From: Scenedesmus sp. ARA3
Taxonomy: Eukaryota > Chlorophyta > Chlorophyceae > Sphaeropleales > Scenedesmaceae
Direction of reading: 5' to 3'
Length of the DNA: 64,000 nt
NCBI GenBank assembly: GCA_004335835.1
Contig: RWJK01001160.1
Coordinates: forward strand, 66,567 to 130,566
The notes under the pieces: generated by a model
What the model was told of the DNA's origin: nothing
The model's database searches: none
Seen by the model: the letters and a program-made list of their open reading frames with translations, nothing else
In this document: piece after piece, positions 57,541 through 64,000 of the stretch
Position numbering within the stretch: the stretch's first letter is position 1
How the letters are laid out: every line of letters begins with the position of its first letter
Made by a program: the position numbers and the translations under genes

Positions 57541-57955
57541 CTGCAGCAACTGAAGAGACAGCACTGAATGACTGACAGGGTACACCAGCACGCTTCCATC
57601 ATGGCAACTGTGTTGCGCTGCACATGCAATTCAAAGGCCGCTTTTGTACTAAATGCGCTCGCAGTTGCATGCTATGCGCCTCCACCTTGCTTCTGTACGA
57701 AGTTGAACGACGTAGCTCTGCAGGAGTCACTAGTTGGTCTTCCAGCCCTTCGCTGCTAATCGGTGACAACAAAAACATCGGTGTTTTAGTTTTGCCTCAG
57801 TTTTGCTCCTGCATAAGGGCTTTCTGCTGTCATGGAGCACAGGACTGTCTTGCAGCACAGGTCTGTCACACTCGCAAGCCACATGCTGGCAAGATTGAAA
57901 CATAGTTCCCTGTGTAGCCAATTGGCAACAATTGACTGCTAACTTTGCCATGCAG
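57541..57955. promoter_or_regulatory. Divergent interval, phosphodiesterase / orphan helical protein
   Basis: Contains the phosphodiesterase promoter and probably the missing first exon of the plus-strand gene. ATGs at 57601 and 57624 open short ORFs, but I could not find a good donor in the right phase for either. Confidence 0.4.
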
Positions 57956-59947
57956 AACGTGCAGGTGCTGGCATCAGCAGCGGCAGTGCTTCAGACCAGC
58001 AGCAAAGCAGCGCAGACTCGCCCAGGCAGCAGCTGCGGCGGCGGAGCAGCAGCAGCAGCCTGCTTACCCTTACAATTCAGGGGACAGCAGACAACAGAAG
58101 GCAACAATAGAACACATCTTCAAGCCAGATGCAGATGGCAGCAGCAGCAGCAGTGCCAGCATAATCCAGGCGCCCTGGAATGTCAGCTGGCAGGTAGGGC
58201 AGAACAGAGTTTCAAGCTCCATGCATCCCCAAAAGCATTTTAAGGAAAGCATGATGCCGGAAGCGGATCGCTACCTCATTGTATGCGCAATCAAGTCTTG
58301 CAGAAAATCATGTTGTGCTGTCCTACATTCGCTTCCCTTGTGGTTTGACCACCCCCCCCCCATCCGGCTGGCCCTGTTTGCTCACTTGCAGATGAGCGAG
58401 CGCAACATCATGTGGAGCGATGACCTTAAGCTGCGGCTCATCAAGGTGAATTGCAGCATGAAGTACAGCCCCAACTACCAGCTGATTCTCATGCGGCCGC
58501 CGCCAAGAACGCGTGGCCACTGCTGCAATGTGCCAGGTGGCTACCAGCCTGCAGGCAGCAACACGCACCTGGGCTGCACTCAGCCTGCCGCGCGCTAGAT
58601 AACTTGACAAACTGTTGCAAACATGCTGCTGATCCCAGCATTTGTGCTTCTGTACTGCCGGTGTGTGCAGCGCATAGCCTCGCAGGAGCTGCAGGTGTCA
58701 GAAGACGAGCTTGAAGACAGGCTGCAGCAGCTGTACAACCTGCTGCCAGGCAAGTACAGCAGCCGCCGCCGCAGCAGCAGCAGCAGCAGCTGGCTGGTAT
58801 CTGACCATGCTTGTAGTTGCAGCAATGCTTTCACAGCAGGCACTAATGGTGCGTACCTCATGCACAATCGCCTGTGACAAACACATCGTGTGTCAAAACA
58901 TCACTGCTTTACCAGTTAGTGAGCAAGGTGAACCCGTGGCTCAGCTGTTGGAGGCATGTAGGTGTTGCTGCCTGATGTTGCAGCATTCTTTGTGCGGCAG
59001 TTGCGGTTGTCATCAGCTAAAGCGCCTGCCTATGTGCATGCTTATGCTTCTGTGTGTGCAGACCTGGCCAGCCGGCTTGTCAAGGCGCCACCTAAGCGGG
59101 TGGCACAGCTGGCAGCCAGCACAGAAATCATAGCAGAACGGTTGCTGCGCCTCCGGGACATCTTCCCTCAGGTGATTCAGCTTGCCATGGCTGCCAGTGC
59201 CGACTGATGCAATACTTGTAGTATGCATAAGAGGGCTGGCAGCGTCTTTTCTGATCAGTTGCAGTGGACTAATCTGTGTGACAGCGGACTTAGTCAGCAC
59301 CATCACATGCAGAGCCACCCCTTGCTGCGCCCACACATACCCAACTGACAGTGCTTCTGGGCATGCTGCCGCCCTGTACCCTGTGCGGCTGCGCAGGCCA
59401 ACACCAGCAACATGGTGAACAACCGCCTGACACTGCTGCTAGACGATGACCTGGATGCAGTGGCAGCAGCAGCGGTGCGGCTGCGGCACCTGCTGCCGCA
59501 GATCCACGTGGACCGCTTTGTGGAGGGCTTCCCGCTGGTGCTGGACGTGGATGACTTTGAGCTGGCGCTGGAGGTGTGTTGTGGATCCAGGGTATTATAG
59601 CGCTGTTGCTGGCATGGCACAGCATGGCAACGAGCTGCACATTCTGCAGAGTGCGGCAAGATCTGCCAGCATTGCCTGTATGTGCTGCATGTCCTACCGC
59701 ACCTTAGCCGAGCCTTTCACCGCATCCTTAGCGTAAGGTACTTCCTGGTCGATGTGCACGCGGGTTGCAGTTACAGTGCCTTTTCACTGACAGGCATGTG
59801 CTGCTGGTGCTGCTGCAGGACGCCAAGCGAATCATGCCTGGAATGGACATCACCCAGATGCTGCGCAGCAACCCAGACATGATCCTCAGCCTGCAGAAAG
59901 GCAAGAATCTGATACCCTACGACCAGATAGACAACCCATGGTCGTGA
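57956..59947 (+). CDS. Orphan helical protein, probably organellar; 5' exon unresolved
   Basis: Exons: 57956-58193, 58392-58445, 58671-58749, 59062-59171, 59397-59573, 59819-59947. The junctions are in phase, but the first exon enters with one leftover base and has no in-frame ATG, so a start exon lies upstream. The protein has a basic, Gln/Ala-rich N-terminus and then a set of ~35-residue helical units: LEDRLQQLYNLLPDLASRLV, IIAERLLRLRDIFPQANTSN, AAAVRLRHLLPQIHVDRFVE, DAKRIMPGMDITQMLRSNP. It ends LIPYDQIDNPWS. The L-x-x-L-x-x-[LI][LFM]P pattern recalls mTERF-like or other plastid helical-repeat proteins, but I cannot place it. The intron after exon 3 begins GCAAGT (GC-AG). An alternative with a longer exon 3 ending at a GTATCT donor (about 58797) cannot be excluded. 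Confidence 0.7.
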
Positions 59948-60511
59948 GAGGCAACTGCAGCTGCCTGGCTGGTGCCGCTCGGCTGTAAAAGCTTCCGTTG
60001 TTGTGCTCGAAGTGTCGGAACACGCTCTTGTTTGCGCTGGCCGGCATGTGCCTTCTTGCACCAAAGGCTGCTGTGCGCTCACTGAGCTGTTGGCTACAGG
60101 GGCGTTGCGTACGAACGCACATTCACCAAAATGGCATGGCTGGAGACTGCTGTGCTGAGCATACATGTGGCGTTTGATGGTAACATGACGGTCACCTTGT
60201 CATGCTTATGTGTGTTCACCCTAGTGCCCCAACACATTGCCACCGGTTTGCTGACCCTCCAGATCAAGCAGAATTTCTCCTGACTGCATCTTTCACCTCA
60301 GCTACACAGGCATTGCGTTGATTGCAGACAACTGTCAGACTGTCATCACGACTGTCATGACGAGTTTGAAGTATGGTCTTAATCGACTTCCACAGCACAC
60401 CACCCCCTTCTGACCGCTGTGTCTCATGTCGTTGTTAGTATGAGTGATTATGCATTGGCAGTCGCCAGTGACCTGCTTCTCCATATCGATTCGTAGTTTG
60501 AACTCGGAGCA
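59948..60511. other. Intergenic between two plus-strand genes
   Basis: Holds the 3' flank of the orphan helical gene (a TGTAA lies at 59983) and the 5' flank of the helical-repeat paralog. No exon or repeat seen. Confidence 0.5.
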
Positions 60512-63500
60512 ATGGCGCCCGCACCTACAGCCGAGGCGGTGCAACAGGTGCTTGCACGAGTACTGCCGTCCCTCGATTGTGCTTCTCTGCCTGTCTTGGC
60601 CTGCAGCAGCAAGGGCCTGCGTGCGGCAGTAGATGCGCTGTTCAGCAGCAGCAGCACAGCATTGCTCCTGCTGCACAAAAGCGTGCGCACTGCAGCTGCC
60701 CGCAGCAAGAACTGCAGTGCCGCCGTGCAATGGGTTTGCCAGCACAGATGCTTTGAACCCTCCAGCATCCTGCAAGGCAGGGCTGCACTGCTGAGCACAC
60801 CCATGGTGCCTGTGGCAGCAGCGGAAGCGCTGGCATCAGCAGGCCTGTGCTTCACATACCAGGAAGCGCTTGAGGCCTGTGCACGGCCAGTGGCTGGTGC
60901 CTGGGTGTGGATCCAGGCAGGTGCAGTGCCAGATGCCCCAGAGCTTGCCAAGCTGCTGGTCTGCGACAAGATATGGGTGAGTGCCTGAAAAATGGTCAAA
61001 CATGTTGCTAGATGTGCAGGTGGGCTGTCAGATCAACCTCCTGCTTGTGGCAATCTTTGTGATGTTGTCAGCATCTGATTACAGGACATTGCATGTGCAA
61101 GCCGTCAATGTTGCAGGATGCCAACCAGTCACTGCTTCGCCTGCCACTCAGCTTCACACACAGCATCCTACGCGCTACAGAACACCTCTGCCCAACATCT
61201 CAATCATCCCCGTGCACTGCTCATAATATAAACTTGCTCTTGTTGCAGGACGTTGAAGATACTGATGCCGTCTATGAGGGCATCAAGCAGCAGATAGCCA
61301 AGGCGCTAGATGCGCTGGACCCAGCACAGTTGCCTGGCATCCTGCAGCTTGCCGTCAACTTGCAACAACAGACCCGTACGATGCACAGCCTGCACTTGAC
61401 AGGCCTCATGAAGGCTCTGTCAAACGACAACCAGCAGCTGCGGCCGCAGCAGCAGCAAGCGCTGCAGCAGCAGGTCACGCCGCAGCTGCTGCAGCAGCTG
61501 CTGGACAGGATGAACAAGCAGTGCAGCCCTGCCTACAGGGATGAGATTTCAAGCACCCTGTGTCAGCTACCTGCCGGTGCTGCTATTACAGGTGAGCTAG
61601 CAGTCCTGCCGTGGGCGCCGCAAACCCCTCACAAGTGCTTGCAGAGCATCACAAAGACATGCGATGCAAAACAGCACAGTTATATGCCACGCCTTGGAAC
61701 AGCTGTCTTGTACCGTGTCTGGCTCTCTCAGCACATCTCTATGCATCCTTTTGCTTCCTTGCTGGTGTGATACGGTGCTGCTGCCTCACCATCAACGCGA
61801 CGATGCTGATTTGCGTGCTGCCTGCTTCCTGGCGACGCAGTGGACGCCGTTGCCGCTCTTCTGAAGCAAGCAGTGCAGTGCGGAAACGCCAACGTCGTCC
61901 GCAGTCTGCAGTGGCTGCCGGCATCACACAGCCTGGACCCTGAGGCTGTTGCAGGAGTGCTGCAGCAGGTGCTGCTACAGGGGGCCGGAGACATGAGCTT
62001 TGCACTCTTGTAGCTTGCGGCCGCGCAGCACATCCCTGCGCAGCGCATGCAGCAGCTGCTGCAGCTGGTGCCAGCATTGTACCCGCTGGAGCCGGAAGCT
62101 TGCTTGCGCAGCAGCATACTATATCCAAAGCTGCTGAAGTTGCCTGGGGCAGCCGCAATGGTGAGTCACCCGCCGCACTCGCGCAATGCTCGCAGCAGAT
62201 TTGATCTTCAAACACCATTATCCATCCGTGCAGAGTCCGATGATTTGGTTTTTGAGAGGAGCTTGATGTCATGCATGCAAGTCAGCTGTTAGGCTTGAAG
62301 AGTGCTAGCATATACATAATTCAGCTTCGTGGGTGTAGCTGCTTGTGCCGCTGCTGTCTGCAGTTGCCTGCTAGTGTAGCAGCTGTGCTGCGCAGTGTGC
62401 TGGAGCATCAGCCAAATGATTTGCGCGCCGTTGACGGCAACAGAAACCCAGTGCTGCTGCTGCTGGCGATGCCAGCTGCGCAGCACATCGCCCCTGCAGA
62501 CTACGTGTCCGTGATGATGGTGCCACTGCTCAAGGCAGACAGGTGCCACTTGAAGCTGCTGTGCGAGCAGCCAGCAGCAGAAGCACTGGAGGCGGAGCAC
62601 GTGTGCAAGCTGCTGGGTGTTCTGCTGCAGCACCGGGTGGTTGACAGCTCGAGCAGCACATGGCGGCCTGGGGCTGATCTGCTGCTGGGCCTGACGGCAG
62701 CAGGGGAAATGGGGTCGGAGCAGATTGAGGACCTGCTGCAGCATGTACGCTTCTGCCCCTGCGACAGGTGAGACAGGCTGCTTTGCAGTTTGCATGGTGG
62801 CAGATAGGCAGATGTGGGGAGGAGTGCGGTAGCTTTGCCTTACATTGTTGCCCAGTACGCTGCTTGCATGTTGCAACACTCTTTCAAGCGACTCATCAGC
62901 CTCGACATAATTACTTCATTGTAGCATGCTCTCGCACTTCATTGGCCTGATCGCTGCACTAGTAGATGATCTCACGTTGCTGCATTTGTCCTTGCTTCGT
63001 GCAGTTGGATGCTGCGGCAGCTACTGCTGCTGCCATGTGCAGAGTTTGTGGACATGGACGTACTTTGGTCTCTTCTGGAGCTGGCAGTGGCGCGTGGCGA
63101 TGTTGACATGACGGAAACCCTTTGCGACATCTTGACAGAACATGCAGTGAGCCTGTCAATTGACGCAACCGCTGACCTGGCAGAGCAAGCACTGCAGCAC
63201 CATGAGCCTGTAGCAGGTGCGACTGCATAGGCATCTTTTCTTATCTGCATCCTTCCTGGCAGTAATTGGCTTTGGCAAAAAGCTGCTGTGTGCCGCATCA
63301 GGTGTCCCTGCACAACCGGCATTGCGTGTGGCTAAGACAGTTCATCATGTTGAGTGACGTGTAAACGCGCGTCCTGCACAGAACCTGTACAGGCTGAGGC
63401 AAATCTGGCACTTTGTTGGAGCTCACGAACACTGGCTTGACCAACGAGCAGCAGGCATGAGTGTAAGCCGCTGTGCTTTGAAAACCTGCAGCTGCTGACA

Positions 63501-64000
63501 GATATGCACCCGTCCTGTCCCACTGCTGCTGCTGCTGCTGCTGCTGCGTGTAGAGAGAGTGCTGCGGCTGCTGCTGGCAGTGAATGAAGAACAAGGGGCC
63601 TACCACTTTCACCCTTCCGATGCGCAGCTGCTGCGTGTGATGCGCATGCTGCGCACCGCAGCACACCGCAGGCATGTGCGTGCACTGCAGTGGATCTCCC
63701 AACTTCCTGGCAAAGCGGCAGTGCAGTCGCACCAGCTGGCCAGCTTGATGCAGGAGATTCTGCAGCAGAAATTATGCAGCAGCGCGAGTGCTGCTGCTGG
63801 AGCTGCCAGCTGTGCAGCGCCTGGCACCTGATGACGCAGAGCAGCTGCTGCTGCTAGCCATCGAGGTGGTGGGCGACTTGGCAGCAGATAAAAGCATGCT
63901 GGAGCATGACAGCATCGCAGCAGATGTTGTGCGGAACATCGCACTCCTGCCGGGTATTGGGCAGCTGGGCGCTGACCGGCTGAAGGTGGCGATGCGCGCA
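60512..64000 (+). pseudogene. Decaying paralog of the 919-aa helical-repeat gene, 3' end outside the window
   Basis: Exons by homology: 60512-60976, 61249-61591, 61841-62160, 62364-62767, 63005-63216, 63554 to the end. The intron positions are the same as in the 39587-35475 gene, and exons 1, 4 and 5 have identical lengths (465, 404 and 212 bases). Exon 1 reads MAPAPTAEAVQQVLARVLPS and is highly similar through GAVPDAPELAKLL. Exon 3 has an in-frame TAG at 62011-62013 (FALL, stop, LAAAQHIPAQ). Exon 6 loses frame near 63770, where the paralog has HSRNYEAAKVLL; the homologous frame (NYAAARVLLLELPAVQRLAP) resumes after a net two-base loss. All splice sites look usable. Either it is a pseudogene or a truncated ~325-aa product is made; a sequencing error at both places is less likely. 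Confidence 0.82.

Noticed and set aside
57601..57759. ATG at 57601 as the missing first exon of the orphan helical gene
   Set aside because: No donor with the needed phase and a reasonable consensus was found; left as unresolved.
61841..62160. Nuclear reassignment of UAG to Leu
   Set aside because: Ataxin-3, GNAT, VPS11 and others in this window end in TAG at expected protein ends, so TAG is a normal stop here.
1..64000. tRNA, rRNA, CRISPR, transposase or reverse transcriptase genes
   Set aside because: No recognisable B-box/cloverleaf, rRNA core, direct-repeat-spacer array or transposon protein was seen by eye on either strand.

Overview
This is nuclear DNA from a eukaryote, most likely a chlorophyte green alga of the Chlorophyceae (a Sphaeropleales such as Scenedesmus/Tetradesmus is my guess, not proven). 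The genes are densely packed on both strands. Each is cut into many short exons with GTGAG-type donors and CAG acceptors, and the products look plant-like (vacuolar sorting receptor, plant-type BRCC36, CSTLP-type sugar-nucleotide transporter). (CAG)n/(CTG)n microsatellites are scattered everywhere. There are no operons, CRISPR arrays, rRNA or tRNA genes that I can recognise. Most of the protein models below come from joining exons in phase by hand; each was checked for frame continuity across every junction.

Layout: (+) 251-3094 ataxin-3-type Josephin deubiquitinase with UIMs and a UBX domain, 5' end outside the window; (+) 3486-5292 GNAT acetyltransferase; (-) 8900-5823 BRCC36 JAMM deubiquitinase, divergent from (+) 9013-11786 phosphatidylglycerophosphate synthase; (+) 13016-15807 gamma-glutamylcyclotransferase-like protein; (-) 24522-16839 VPS11; (-) 28683-25503 RhoGAP-like protein; (+) 29048-34154 vacuolar sorting receptor; (-) 39587-35475 orphan 919-aa helical-repeat protein; (-) 43077-40765 nucleotide-sugar (CMP-sialic-acid-transporter-like) transporter; (+) 43973-46379 alpha/beta hydrolase; (-) 55716-47688 IFT121/WDR35; (-) 57540-56455 2H cyclic phosphodiesterase; (+) 57956-59947 orphan helical protein; (+) 60512 to the window end, a decaying paralog of the 919-aa orphan.

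Several genes share a theme by content rather than by linkage. VPS11, the vacuolar receptor, the RhoGAP, the transporter and IFT121 belong to endomembrane or ciliary traffic, and two deubiquitinases sit near each other at the left end. I see no sign that they form one system.

The most distinctive observations are: (1) an inverted pair of paralogs (39.6-35.5 kb and 60.5-64 kb) encoding an F-box-like head plus a long array of degenerate helical repeats that I do not recognise, one copy intact and the other carrying an in-frame stop and a frameshift; (2) a recurring pattern in which a piece of an exon plus its splice junction is tandemly duplicated into the neighbouring intron, seen in ataxin-3, BRCC36 and at least five places in VPS11; (3) a VPS11 whose RING finger lacks three of eight expected zinc ligands and whose last codons lie inside a minisatellite; (4) two GC-AG introns; (5) frequent (CTG)nCAG microsatellites forming the 3' splice site.
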